A stretch of DNA of 64,000 nt, from NCBI RefSeq assembly GCF_024171895.1, contig NZ_JAMTCQ010000009.1:781318-845317 (forward strand), given 5' to 3'. Both the position numbers and the translations under genes were made by a program. The notes beneath the pieces were generated by a model. It searched no databases and was not told the origin of the DNA. It worked only from the letters and a program-made list of their open reading frames with translations. Positions 34,827-42,933 of the stretch are shown piece by piece. The DNA is from Prauserella halophila. GTDB taxonomy: Bacteria > Actinomycetota > Actinomycetes > Mycobacteriales > Pseudonocardiaceae. The first letter of the stretch is position 1, and every line of letters begins with the position of its first letter.

Positions 34827-35624
34827 GTGATCACGAGAGAATTCATGCCGGGATATGTGACGACCGACGTCGGGCGGGTGCATTACGTCGAGTGCGGTGA
34901 CGGGACACCGTTGGTGCTGTTGCACCAGACACCGCGCTGCTGGGACGAGTTCGCTCCGGTGATGCCGTTGCTCGACGGCTACCGGGTGATCGCGCCGGAC
35001 CTACTGGGCTTCGGTGGTTCCGGGCCCGCGCCGGAGAACACGATTGAGGAGACGGCCGCTTCGGTCACCGGCCTTCTCGACGCGCTGGGCGTGGGGGAGT
35101 TCCACCTCGCCGGACATCATTTCGGCGGTCTCGTGGCGTATCAGGTCGCGGCCGTGTCGCCCGAGCGCGTGCGATCGCTGGTGCTGTCGTCGACGCCGTA
35201 CGTCGACGCAGAGGAGCGCCGACGCCGGGCCACGGCGACACCGTTCAACGTGGTATCTCCCGCCGACGACGGTTCGCACCTGACCGAACTGTGGCAACGT
35301 CGCACCGGGTTCATGGCCGGGGTTTCCCACCCGGTCGTGAGCCGGTACGTGCGGGACGTGCTGGACCACACCGACGCCGATCGCGGCCACGCCGCCGTCG
35401 CCGCATACCGGTCGGAGGACCGCGTGGGCGCGTATCCGGGGCCGGTGTTGTGCGTCGCGTCGGCGCGCGACCCGCGCGCGTTCCCGTTGCGGCACCGCAT
35501 CGCGGCCGCGTTCCCGCAGGCCCGCGAGGCCGTACTGGAGGACGGCGACATCTCGTCACCGGAGACGATGCCGGAAGCGTTCGCCGCCACGATCCGCGCG
35601 TTCCATGCCGAGGCCGGCACATGA
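34827..35624 (+). CDS. alpha/beta hydrolase-fold protein with His at the nucleophile position
   Basis: 265 aa from a GTG at 34827 just after GCGGAGGAC; an ATG at 34845 is the alternative. The fold is clear: VHYVECGDGTPLVLLHQTPRCWDEF, DLLGFGGSG and SLVLSSTPYVDAEE. However, the nucleophile elbow reads AGHHFGG, so His98 stands where Ser is normally found, and the usual GH catalytic His segment reads EDGDISSPE. Classical hydrolase chemistry therefore looks impossible unless other residues act. It overlaps the quinone oxidoreductase gene by ATGA. Confidence 0.8.
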   Translation: MITREFMPGYVTTDVGRVHYVECGDGTPLVLLHQTPRCWDEFAPVMPLLDGYRVIAPDLLGFGGSGPAPENTIEETAASVTGLLDALGVGEFHLAGHHFGGLVAYQVAAVSPERVRSLVLSSTPYVDAEERRRRATATPFNVVSPADDGSHLTELWQRRTGFMAGVSHPVVSRYVRDVLDHTDADRGHAAVAAYRSEDRVGAYPGPVLCVASARDPRAFPLRHRIAAAFPQAREAVLEDGDISSPETMPEAFAATIRAFHAEAGT

Positions 35625-36625
35625 CGGCACGGACGAACCGGACAGCACGAACGTCGCCGACGATGCGCGCCGTTGTGTTCGACGGGGCAGGCGGGCCCGA
35701 GGTGCTGAGGGAAACCGTGGTTCCGCGGCCGGATCCGGCCGACGGCGAGGTGCTCGTGCGGGTGCGCGCGGTGGGCGTGAACAACGTCGACGTGCTCCAG
35801 CGCAGCGGTGTCGTACCGACACCGCGCGGCGGCGTCGGCGGGCTCGAGTGCGTGGGCGAGGTGGCCGAGGTCGGCGCGGGGGTCGACAGGTTCGCTCCCG
35901 GTGACCGGGTCGGTGCGCTGCTGCGTTCCGGCGGCTACGCCGAGTTCGTCGACGTACCGGAGGGCGCGTGCGTCCCGCTGCCGGATTCGGTGGACGACGT
36001 CACGGCCGCGACACTGCCGGAGGCACTGGCGACGTCGTGGTGGAACCTCGTTCACCGGGGCCGGTTGACCGCGGGCGAACGGCTGCTGGTGCACGGCGTG
36101 TCCGGCGGTGTCGGGGTGCTGGCGGCGCAGCTCGGCCGCGCGCTCGGCGCCGACGTCATCGGGACGGCGAGTGCCGCGAAGGTGGACCGGTGCCGCGACG
36201 TGTGCGGCGTCGACGTCACCGACCACGCAGGCGATGTGGCCGCCGCCGTCAGGGCGGGGCGTCCCGATGGGATGGACGTCGTCCTCGACAACCAGGGTGG
36301 TCCTGCGCTCGAGGCGAACCTCGGCATGCTGGCACCGCTCGGACGGCTCGTCGTGGTCGGAACGCAGGCGGGCGGTCCCGGAACGGTCGACCTCGGCATG
36401 ATGATGCGGCGGGGCGTGGAGGTGTCGTCGTCGAGCCTCGGCATGCTCGAGACGTCCGTGCGGACCCGGCTGTGCGCCGAGGTGGCCCGCGAGGCACTGC
36501 CACTCGTCGAATCCGGCGCCGTCACACCGGTCGTCGACACGGTGCTGCCGATCGGCGACATCGCGGCCGCTCACCAGCGGTTCAGCGGTCCGGGCAAACT
36601 CGGCAAGATCGTCCTTACGCTGTGA
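35621..36625 (+). CDS. NAD(P)H quinone oxidoreductase, zinc-independent MDR family
   Basis: 334 aa from the ATG in the ATGA overlap; the true N terminus may be MRAVVFDGAGG, 14 residues in. Features are GVNNVDVLQRSG, the Rossmann loop LLVHGVSGGVGVLAAQLGRALGADVIGTAS near residue 160, and FSGPGKLGKIVLTL at the C terminus, typical of QorA-like proteins. No zinc ligands are seen. Coupled to the hydrolase-like gene, it may work on the same unknown enone or quinone. The stop codon lies in the first copy of a 16-bp tandem array. Confidence 0.85.
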   Translation: MTARTNRTARTSPTMRAVVFDGAGGPEVLRETVVPRPDPADGEVLVRVRAVGVNNVDVLQRSGVVPTPRGGVGGLECVGEVAEVGAGVDRFAPGDRVGALLRSGGYAEFVDVPEGACVPLPDSVDDVTAATLPEALATSWWNLVHRGRLTAGERLLVHGVSGGVGVLAAQLGRALGADVIGTASAAKVDRCRDVCGVDVTDHAGDVAAAVRAGRPDGMDVVLDNQGGPALEANLGMLAPLGRLVVVGTQAGGPGTVDLGMMMRRGVEVSSSSLGMLETSVRTRLCAEVAREALPLVESGAVTPVVDTVLPIGDIAAAHQRFSGPGKLGKIVLTL

Positions 36626-36684
36626 CTCGGAGGCGCTGTGACTCGGAGGCGCTGTGACTCGGAGGCGTGGTGACTCGGAGGCGC
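36621..36684. repeat. 16-bp tandem array, four copies, overlapping a stop codon
   Basis: TGTGACTCGGAGGCGC and close variants repeat at 36621, 36637, 36653 and 36669. The TGA of the quinone oxidoreductase gene (36623-36625) is inside copy 1. Confidence 0.95.
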
Positions 36685-36720
36685 TGTCATTTCGGAGACA
36701 CTGTGATTCTGATACTCAGT

Positions 36721-36794
36721 GATTCGGACGAGCGGCGATTCGGACGAGCGGCGATTCGGACGAGCGGTGATTCGGACGAGCGGCGATTCGGAGG
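36721..36794. repeat. second 16-bp tandem array, four and a half copies
   Basis: GATTCGGACGAGCGGC units start at 36721, 36737, 36753 and 36769, with a partial fifth copy at 36785. This array is unrelated in sequence to the adjacent one but has the same period. The 330-bp gap from 36626 to 36955 contains only the two arrays and the flavin reductase leader. Confidence 0.95.
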
Positions 36795-36955
36795 TTTTGC
36801 GGTGTCGGCGGGTACTGAAATCTGCGGAATCGATGGGCCGCAGCAGAAAGAACTGTTGGCCCGATGGGCGGACTGCGTTGAATCATGGACGTATGACTAC
36901 GAATACGGCACCCGTCCGCACCGTGTCGAAATCGGCGAAGCCGGGAGGAATTCGC

Positions 36956-37492
36956 GTGTCCGATGATGTCGCCGCCGACTCCGCCGAGCTGGCCCACGCC
37001 TTCGTGAAGGCATGCAGCCGTACCGCCACGCCGGTCACGATCGTCACGTCGGCCGACCCGTCCGGTGGGCTCGGGCAGACGGTCTCGGCGTTCAGCCGCG
37101 TGTCCGACGATCCACCCGTGCTCGGCGTCTGCATCCAGCAACGCAGCCCGATCAACGACGTCATCGCCGCCGGTGAGGAGTTCAACGTCTCGGTGCTGGC
37201 TGCCGGGCAGGAACGGGTCGCCGACACGTTCGCGGGCAGGGAGGCACCCGGCAGGCCGCGGTTCTCGTTCCTGGACGAAGAGTGGTCCGGCGGCCGGAAC
37301 GGCCTTCCGCTCCTCGACGGTGCCGCGGTCGCGTTCGAGTGTGGCCTGCTGGGAGTGCAGGACGTCGGCACGCACTTCCTGTACCTGGGCCGGGTGCTAC
37401 GGGCCCGGCACGCGGATGCCGAGCCGCTCGTGCACCTGCGCGGGGCCTATCGCACGCTCGCCGGCGAGCGCCACGAGATCGCGCGGACCTGA
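36956..37492 (+). CDS. flavin reductase (HpaC/FMN-binding split-barrel family)
   Basis: 178 aa from a GTG at 36956 that sits 7 bp after GGGAGGA; the upstream ATG at 36893 has no such site. Flavin reductase-like domain: RTATPVTIVTSADPSGGLGQTVSAFSRVSDDPPVLGVCIQQRSPINDVI, then FNVSVLAAGQERVADTFAG, near-universal for this family. It would deliver reduced FMN or FAD to a monooxygenase. No oxygenase partner is adjacent; the nearest LLM has its own reductase. The first 63 bp of the longer frame are possible 5' leader. Confidence 0.83.
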   Translation: MSDDVAADSAELAHAFVKACSRTATPVTIVTSADPSGGLGQTVSAFSRVSDDPPVLGVCIQQRSPINDVIAAGEEFNVSVLAAGQERVADTFAGREAPGRPRFSFLDEEWSGGRNGLPLLDGAAVAFECGLLGVQDVGTHFLYLGRVLRARHADAEPLVHLRGAYRTLAGERHEIART

Positions 37493-37518
37493 CACGGCGC
37501 CCGGCCGCGAGGTCCCGC

Positions 37519-38328
37519 TCAGGACCACAGGTGAGCGGTGACCTCGCGGCGGAGCGCGTTGAACGCGTCGGACGTGCGGTCACGCGGCCGTTCGAGGGTG
37601 ACGTCGACGACGGCTGTGACCCGGCCGGGCGCTGCGGCAATGACGACGACACGGTCGCCCAGCACGATGGCTTCCTCGACGGAATGCGTGATGAACACCG
37701 CGGTCTTACGGCGTTGCTGCCAGATGCGCAGCAGTTCGTCCTGCAGTCCCGATCTGCGCTGTTCGTCGAGCGCTCCGAACGGTTCGTCCAGCAGCAGGAT
37801 CCGGGGATCGATGGCGAGGACCCGGGCGATGGACACCCGCTGTTTCATCCCGCCGGAGAGCTGGTGCGGGTAGTGGTCGGCGACGCGCTCGAGGCCGACC
37901 GTGTCGAGCATGGCGTCGACGATCTCGCGGATCTCCGCCTTGGGCAGCCGTTTCTCGCGCAGCCCGTACGCGATGTTCTTGCGCACGGTCAGCCACGGGA
38001 ACAGGGCGAAGTCCTGGAACACCACACCCTTGTCCGGGGACGGCCCGGTGACCGGGCTGCCCGCGACCGACACGGTGCCCGCCGTCGGCAGGTCGAAGCC
38101 GGCGATCAGGTTGAGCAGCGTCGATTTGCCGCACCCGGACGGGCCGAGCACGGTGATGAACTCGTCGGGAGCGATGTCGAGATCGACACCGCCGAGCGCG
38201 ACGAAGTCGCCGCCGGTACCGGGGAACGTCTTCGTCACACCGCGGCAGCCGATCATGCAATGCGGGCGGCCGTCGAGGCCGGCCGGGGTGAGGGTCGCTG
38301 CGGTCTCTGCAGTCGGTTCAGCGGACAT
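37519..38328 (-). CDS. ABC importer ATP-binding protein, SsuB/TauB type
   Basis: 269 aa. Walker A GPSGCGKST near residue 63, the Q loop VVFQDFALFPWLTV, signature LSGGMKQRVSIAR, Walker B ILLLDEPFGALDE and the H loop FITHSVEEAI are all present. The FALFPWLTV Q loop and length are typical of nitrate/sulfonate/taurine importers. It overlaps the permease gene by 11 bp, so the order from the promoter is binding protein, permease, ATPase. Confidence 0.92.
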   Translation of the reverse strand: MSAEPTAETAATLTPAGLDGRPHCMIGCRGVTKTFPGTGGDFVALGGVDLDIAPDEFITVLGPSGCGKSTLLNLIAGFDLPTAGTVSVAGSPVTGPSPDKGVVFQDFALFPWLTVRKNIAYGLREKRLPKAEIREIVDAMLDTVGLERVADHYPHQLSGGMKQRVSIARVLAIDPRILLLDEPFGALDEQRRSGLQDELLRIWQQRRKTAVFITHSVEEAIVLGDRVVVIAAAPGRVTAVVDVTLERPRDRTSDAFNALRREVTAHLWS

Positions 38329-39289
38329 CGGGCGCCCATTTCAGTACGGGCCGTGCGGCCAGGTTGAGCAGTTTGTCGGAGAGGTAGCCGAGGAGCCCGA
38401 CCGTGAGCATGGCCACCACGATCACGTCCATGCGGCCGAAGTAGTAGGCATCCCAGAGGCTGAAACCGAGTCCGGATTTCACGGCCACCATCTCGGACAC
38501 GATCACCAGCACCCAGGCGAGCGCGAGTCCCACACGGAGTCCGGTCAGCAGGGACGGCAGTGCGGACGGCAGTGCGACCCGCCGGAGCGTCCGTTGTGGA
38601 CTCGTGCCGAGCATCCGCGCGGCGGACACGAGCACATCCGGTGTGCCGCGCGCTCCGGCGGCCGCGTTGAGCACGATCGGCGGGAAACACCCGAGCGCGA
38701 TCAGGAAGATCGACGCTGTGGGCCGGATCCCGAAGAAGACCACCGCGAACGGCACCCAGGCGGTCGTCGGAATCGGCCGGAGGATGTCGATGACCGGCTG
38801 CAGCAGCATCCTGGCCCACTGTGACCAGCCGATGAGCAGGCCGACCGCGGTGCCCGCTACGGCGGAGGCCGCGAATCCGAACAGGACCCGCTGCGTGCTG
38901 GCGTACACGGCAGGCAGCCAGGTACCGCTGTAGGGATCGGCGGTTCCCCCGGAGGCGCCCGCGGCCCAGGTCCACCAGGTCTGCGCGACGGTGTGCGGTG
39001 CGGGCACCGAACGGTCGTCGATCAGCCCGGTCACGACCGCGAGCTCCCACGCCACCACCAGCAGCACCGGGACGGCCAGGTACTGCGGTCTGATCCGCAG
39101 CCGTGAGGCGATGCGACCCGGTGCGGACGTTCCGGTCGTCCGCTCGGAACCATCGGGCTCCCCGGGACCGCCGGGACCGCCGGGACCGCCGGGACCGCCG
39201 GGACCGCCGGGACCGCCGGGACCGCCGGGACCGCCGGGACCGCCGGAGCCGGTCCCCGCCACCGGCCCCGACGGGGTGGCGCCGGTCAT
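38318..39289 (-). CDS. ABC importer permease, SsuC/TauC type, with a Gly-Gly-Pro repeat tail
   Basis: 323 aa. From about residue 65 it is a BPD_transp_1 permease with six hydrophobic segments and the coupling EAA loop (MLGTSPQRTLRRVALPSALPSLLTGLR). Residues 16-42 are nine exact Gly-Gly-Pro triplets, encoded by nine exact 9-bp repeats at 39162-39242. This collagen-like run would sit in the cytoplasmic N-terminal tail before the first helix, and its copy number is likely to vary. It overlaps the binding-protein gene by 4 bp. Confidence 0.9.
   Translation of the reverse strand: MTGATPSGPVAGTGSGGPGGPGGPGGPGGPGGPGGPGGPGGPGEPDGSERTTGTSAPGRIASRLRIRPQYLAVPVLLVVAWELAVVTGLIDDRSVPAPHTVAQTWWTWAAGASGGTADPYSGTWLPAVYASTQRVLFGFAASAVAGTAVGLLIGWSQWARMLLQPVIDILRPIPTTAWVPFAVVFFGIRPTASIFLIALGCFPPIVLNAAAGARGTPDVLVSAARMLGTSPQRTLRRVALPSALPSLLTGLRVGLALAWVLVIVSEMVAVKSGLGFSLWDAYYFGRMDVIVVAMLTVGLLGYLSDKLLNLAARPVLKWAPDVR
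39162..39242. repeat. 9-bp tandem array, nine exact copies, coding Gly-Gly-Pro
   Basis: CCGGGACCG repeats nine times without a mismatch inside the permease gene. The period is a multiple of three, so copy-number change keeps frame. Confidence 0.97.
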
Positions 39290-40308
39290 CCGGCGGCGCC
39301 CAGGTCGGCGGCCTGCCGGCCGGTGACGTGCTCGAGCGGGCCGTAGTCGAAGAACTCGCTCACGCGGTCGCTGGTGTCGTCGAGCAGTCCGTTGGCGGCG
39401 AACTCCGCGATGATGTTCTCGGCTGCCTCCTGCGGTAGTTCCAGGTCCATCTCACCCGTCTCGATCGCGGCGCGCGAGACCTCCTCCGACAGGCCGGTCT
39501 GCTCCCGCAGCGCCGTCACCCAGGCGTCGACGTCGCCGTCGAGCGCCTCGGTGCGCTTTCGCAGGCAGTCCACGAGCGCGTCCGTCACGTCGGGGTCGCC
39601 GGCCGCGAGTTGTTCGGTGACGTACAGCAGTGCGGTCGCGTCGCCCAGTTCGCCGTTCTGGATGTCGAACGGCGGCTGGACGCCGTAGCCCTCGGTCACG
39701 GCGGTCGAGCCGTTCGGTTCCCAGGCCACCATCGCGTCCACGTCGCCGTTGCGCAGCGCCGTCTGCAGCGGCGGGCCCGCGCCCGCGAACGGCACGAGTT
39801 CCATGTCCGCGATGTCGACGTCGTTCTCGCGCAGTGACGCGCGGAAGAGCATCTCGACGAAGCTGTTCGGCGGGATCCCGATCCGCTTGCCGCGCAGGTC
39901 GTCCCAGTCCTCGATGCCGGATCCGGCGGCGACCGTGATGTGCTCGCCCCCGCGGTACACACCGGACACGGCGCGGAAGTCCTCGAATCCGTTGTCCAGC
40001 AGCTGGCCGAGGTTCTGGTAACCCATCATGGCGGCGTCGACCTGTCCCTGTTCGAGACCGCGCTGGATCTCGGTGAACTGTTTGAACGCGCTGAGTTCGA
40101 CGCGGACCGTGTCGGACTCGCATTCGTTCATCGTCCACACGTTCGCCGCATGCACGTCGTACATGAATCCGACGGTCACACTCCGGCGGTCATCGTCCGC
40201 GGACGGTTCACTTCCCGCCAGGGTGCAGCCGCCGAGCGCGGTGGCGAGCGTGCCGGCCGTCAGAACGGCTGTCGCGGTGCGGAGCAGGGAGCGTTGTTTC
40301 GGTTCCAC
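39286..40308 (-). CDS. ABC importer substrate-binding lipoprotein (NMT1/SsuA type)
   Basis: 340 aa from a GTG at 40308 with GGAGG upstream. It has a lipoprotein signal: basic VEPKQRSLLRTATA, hydrophobic core, and lipobox ALGGC near residue 28. The mature part is NMT1/SsuA-like (VTVGFMYDVHAANVW, GQVDAAMMGYQNLGQLL, DWDDLRGKRIGIPPNSFVEMLFRASL, MVAWEPNGSTAV). Ligands in this class include alkanesulfonates, taurine, nitrate, pyrimidines and aromatics; none can be picked here. It is the first gene of the ABC operon. Confidence 0.88.
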   Translation of the reverse strand: MEPKQRSLLRTATAVLTAGTLATALGGCTLAGSEPSADDDRRSVTVGFMYDVHAANVWTMNECESDTVRVELSAFKQFTEIQRGLEQGQVDAAMMGYQNLGQLLDNGFEDFRAVSGVYRGGEHITVAAGSGIEDWDDLRGKRIGIPPNSFVEMLFRASLRENDVDIADMELVPFAGAGPPLQTALRNGDVDAMVAWEPNGSTAVTEGYGVQPPFDIQNGELGDATALLYVTEQLAAGDPDVTDALVDCLRKRTEALDGDVDAWVTALREQTGLSEEVSRAAIETGEMDLELPQEAAENIIAEFAANGLLDDTSDRVSEFFDYGPLEHVTGRQAADLGAAG

Positions 40309-40349
40309 CGGGCCTCCAGGTCGTGTCGATGATGCGAGGGATGCGGGGG

Positions 40350-41627
40350 TCATTCCCCGACGGCGCCGGGCATCCAGGTGACGAGTTCGGGGAAGACCAT
40401 GACGAGCGCGAGTACGACCACCGTGGCGACGAGGAAGGGGACGTTCGCCCGGAACACGTGCCATGCGTCGACCTTCGCGAGCTTCGCGGCGACGACGAGC
40501 GACATCGCCACTGGCGGGGTGACCTGGCCGATCACCACGGTCAGCACGATGACGACGCCGAAATGCACCGGATCGATGCCGACGGCGAGGATCGTGGGCA
40601 GCAGCACGGGCATGATGACCGGAATCAACGGGTCGAACAACATCCCGGCCACGGCGGCGACCGCCACCAGCACGACGAGGTAGCCGAGCTGCGCGTCGCC
40701 CGGCACGACCGACACGGCGAACTCGGTCAGCGCGGCGGGCAGTCCCGCGGAGGCGAGGACGGCGCCCAGCGCGACGGAGACGCCGACGATGAGCATCACC
40801 TCACCGGTGAGCACGGCCGCATCGACGAGACAGCGGTACAGCCTCCGCCAGTCGAGCGTCCGATACGCCAGGGCCGACACGGCGACCGCGTACACCGCGG
40901 CGAAGGCGCTCGACTCGGTGGGCGTGAACAGGCCGAGGACGAGCCCGAGCACGACGAGTACCGGCACGCCGAAGGCGAGCACGGCCGATCGCAGCGTCCG
41001 CAGCACGTCGCCGAACCGCAGCGGGGTGCGTTCGCCCCAGCCGTTGCGCTTGGCCTGTACCGCGACCACCGTCATCAGCGCGGCGGTCAACGCGAGCCCC
41101 GGAACGATCCCGGCGAGGAACAACGTGCTCAGCGACGTACCGGTGGCCGCGGCGTAGAGGATCATCGGCGACGACGGCGGCATCAGCGGCCCGATCCCCG
41201 ACGAGGACGCCGTGACGGCGGCGCCGTACGCGGCCGGGTAGCCGTTCCTGCGCATCTGCGGGATGATCGTGGACCCGGTCGCGGACAGGTCGGCGACGGA
41301 CGTGCCCACCATCCCGCCGAAGAAGAGACTCGTCGACACGTTGACCTGTGCGAGGCCGCCAGGCAGCGGGCCGGTGAGGGAACGGGCGAAGGCGAACACC
41401 CGGTCCGCGATTCCTCCCGCGTTCATCACCATGCCCGCGAAGATGAACAGCGGCATCGCGAGCAGGACGAAACTGCCCATACCGTCGGCGACCTGCTGCG
41501 GATAGTGCAGTACCCACGATCCGTCGAGCAGCGAGAACACGGCCACACCGGCGCCCATCGACACGATCAACGGGGTGCCGAGCACCAGCAGGCCGACGAT
41601 GACGGTCAGCGTGAGCACGAGTGTCAT
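40350..41627 (-). CDS. dctM: TRAP transporter large membrane subunit (DctM)
   Basis: 425 aa, exactly the usual DctM length, with about eleven or twelve hydrophobic segments. Family signatures are PLFIFAGMVMNAGGIADRVFAFA near residue 60, GTSVADLSATGSTIIPQMRRNGYPAAYGAAVTASSSGIGPLMPPSSPMILYA, and FDPLIPVIMPVLLPTILAVGIDPVHFGVVIVL. It catalyses Na+-coupled uptake of an organic acid delivered by DctP. It overlaps dctQ by ATGA and ends 41 bp before the ABC binding-protein gene. Confidence 0.93.
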   Translation of the reverse strand: MTLVLTLTVIVGLLVLGTPLIVSMGAGVAVFSLLDGSWVLHYPQQVADGMGSFVLLAMPLFIFAGMVMNAGGIADRVFAFARSLTGPLPGGLAQVNVSTSLFFGGMVGTSVADLSATGSTIIPQMRRNGYPAAYGAAVTASSSGIGPLMPPSSPMILYAAATGTSLSTLFLAGIVPGLALTAALMTVVAVQAKRNGWGERTPLRFGDVLRTLRSAVLAFGVPVLVVLGLVLGLFTPTESSAFAAVYAVAVSALAYRTLDWRRLYRCLVDAAVLTGEVMLIVGVSVALGAVLASAGLPAALTEFAVSVVPGDAQLGYLVVLVAVAAVAGMLFDPLIPVIMPVLLPTILAVGIDPVHFGVVIVLTVVIGQVTPPVAMSLVVAAKLAKVDAWHVFRANVPFLVATVVVLALVMVFPELVTWMPGAVGE

Positions 41628-42148
41628 ACCGCCGGCTCCCCACGTTCGCGAAGGACGACGGCGCGGACCGAGGGCAGCCGCACCAGGACGGCGAGCGCGC
41701 CCGCGGCGGCACCCACCGGGAGCGCGGAGGTGAAGAACCCGCGCGGCAGGCGGAGATACGGCGTCGAGTCGCCGCCGAAGTCGACGACGTACTGCAGCGA
41801 GAACCAGGCGAGGTGCAGGAGTACCGCGGCGGTCACGAGCTCGGTGGCGATGCGGACCCCGATGCGCACCCGCACGGGCAGCTTGGTGACGAACGTGTGG
41901 ACCGCGATGGACTCGTGCCTGCGCACGCCGAGTACGAACCCGAACATGGTGAGCCACAGGAGCAGGCCGGTCACGACCTCCTGGACCCACGGCAGCGGCA
42001 TGTCGGCCAGCAGCCGCAGGCACGCGTTGCCGAACAGCATCAGGACGATCGCCACGAGACACAGCGCTGCCAGCGCCCCGAGCACCCGGTCGACGACGCC
42101 TTCGCCGACGTCCTCTCGGGGTCCGGATTTCGGCCGGGTGCCCGTCAT
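41624..42148 (-). CDS. dctQ: TRAP transporter small membrane subunit (DctQ)
   Basis: 174 aa with four hydrophobic helices (GALAALCLVAIVLMLFGNACL; VTGLLLWLTMFGFVLGV; LVTAAVLLHLAWFSLQYV; ALPVGAAAGALAVLV) and the DctQ motif LPWVQEVVTGLLLWLTMFGFVLGVRRHESIAV. It partners with DctM. ATGA overlaps link it to the arylmalonate-decarboxylase-like gene upstream and dctM downstream, so the enzyme and permease are translated together. Confidence 0.9.
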   Translation of the reverse strand: MTGTRPKSGPREDVGEGVVDRVLGALAALCLVAIVLMLFGNACLRLLADMPLPWVQEVVTGLLLWLTMFGFVLGVRRHESIAVHTFVTKLPVRVRIGVRIATELVTAAVLLHLAWFSLQYVVDFGGDSTPYLRLPRGFFTSALPVGAAAGALAVLVRLPSVRAVVLRERGEPAV

Positions 42149-42924
42149 GAATCGCCCTCGACCATGCCGGTGCGCTCGAACAGTGAGCCGAAGCCGGGCT
42201 TCGCGGCCGTGAGCCCCGCCAGCCGCAGGCAGTACCAGAACGACGCCTGCACCGCGCTGACGACCGGCTTGCCGAGTGCGTCCTCGAGTGCTGCCACGGC
42301 ACCGACGCTCGCGAGATTGGTGCAGCTGATGAACACCGCTCCGGCCTGCGGTGTGTCGGCCTCCACCGCCAGGTCGTACACGCGCTCGAGCGGTACCTCC
42401 GCGAGGGCGTGATCGTCGGTGATGCCGAGGGCCGTCGACGAGACGACCGGGTGTCCGTTGTCTCCGAAGAAGCGCGCGGCCCGGTCGACGACCTCCTGCC
42501 GGTACGGAGTCACCAGGGTGATCGGTCCGGCCTCGACGGCCTGCAACGCCGCGATACTCGCTGTCGACGTCGTGGTGCACCGCCCGGTCAGGCCGGTCCA
42601 CGACGCGAGCGTCGCGGACAGCTCCCGGTCCCACGCGGTGCCGTGCAGAAAGGATGCGCTCGTGCCGCCGAACAACAGTACGTCGAGCGGTGCCTGGCCG
42701 ACCAGGTCCGCCGCTTGCCGGAGCTCGGGCGAGCGCATCATCGCGTCGATGCCATCGACGGTGACCTTCGGCAGGGTCACCCTGCTCGTGTGCACGGTGA
42801 CGCGCGGTGTCGCCATCGCGTACATCTCGGCCTCCATCAGCGTGCTGGACGCCATGTAGATCAGGCCGATCCGGCCCGCGGTGTTGAGCGCGCCGAGCGG
42901 GAGGTGCGGGTGGGTGGTGGTCAT
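42145..42924 (-). CDS. Asp/Glu racemase-superfamily enzyme resembling arylmalonate decarboxylase
   Basis: 259 aa. The superfamily fold is recognisable (IGLIYMASSTLMEAEMY, VFISCTNLAS). The first catalytic position, Cys in maleate isomerases and racemases, reads GGTS at residues 86-89. Only the second Cys (Cys201, in ISCTNL) remains. A Gly-Thr-Ser dioxyanion pocket plus one Cys is the known arrangement of bacterial arylmalonate decarboxylase (Gly74, Thr75, Ser76, Cys188). It could decarboxylate or isomerise the acid imported by the TRAP system encoded on both sides of it. Many databases would label it maleate isomerase, which the missing Cys argues against. Confidence 0.72.
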   Translation of the reverse strand: MTTTHPHLPLGALNTAGRIGLIYMASSTLMEAEMYAMATPRVTVHTSRVTLPKVTVDGIDAMMRSPELRQAADLVGQAPLDVLLFGGTSASFLHGTAWDRELSATLASWTGLTGRCTTTSTASIAALQAVEAGPITLVTPYRQEVVDRAARFFGDNGHPVVSSTALGITDDHALAEVPLERVYDLAVEADTPQAGAVFISCTNLASVGAVAALEDALGKPVVSAVQASFWYCLRLAGLTAAKPGFGSLFERTGMVEGDS

Positions 42925-42933
42925 GGCGTCTCC

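Noticed and set aside
42145-42924. Calling this gene a maleate isomerase like NicE
   Set aside because: The first catalytic Cys is replaced by Gly-Thr-Ser, whereas NicE in this window keeps both cysteines.
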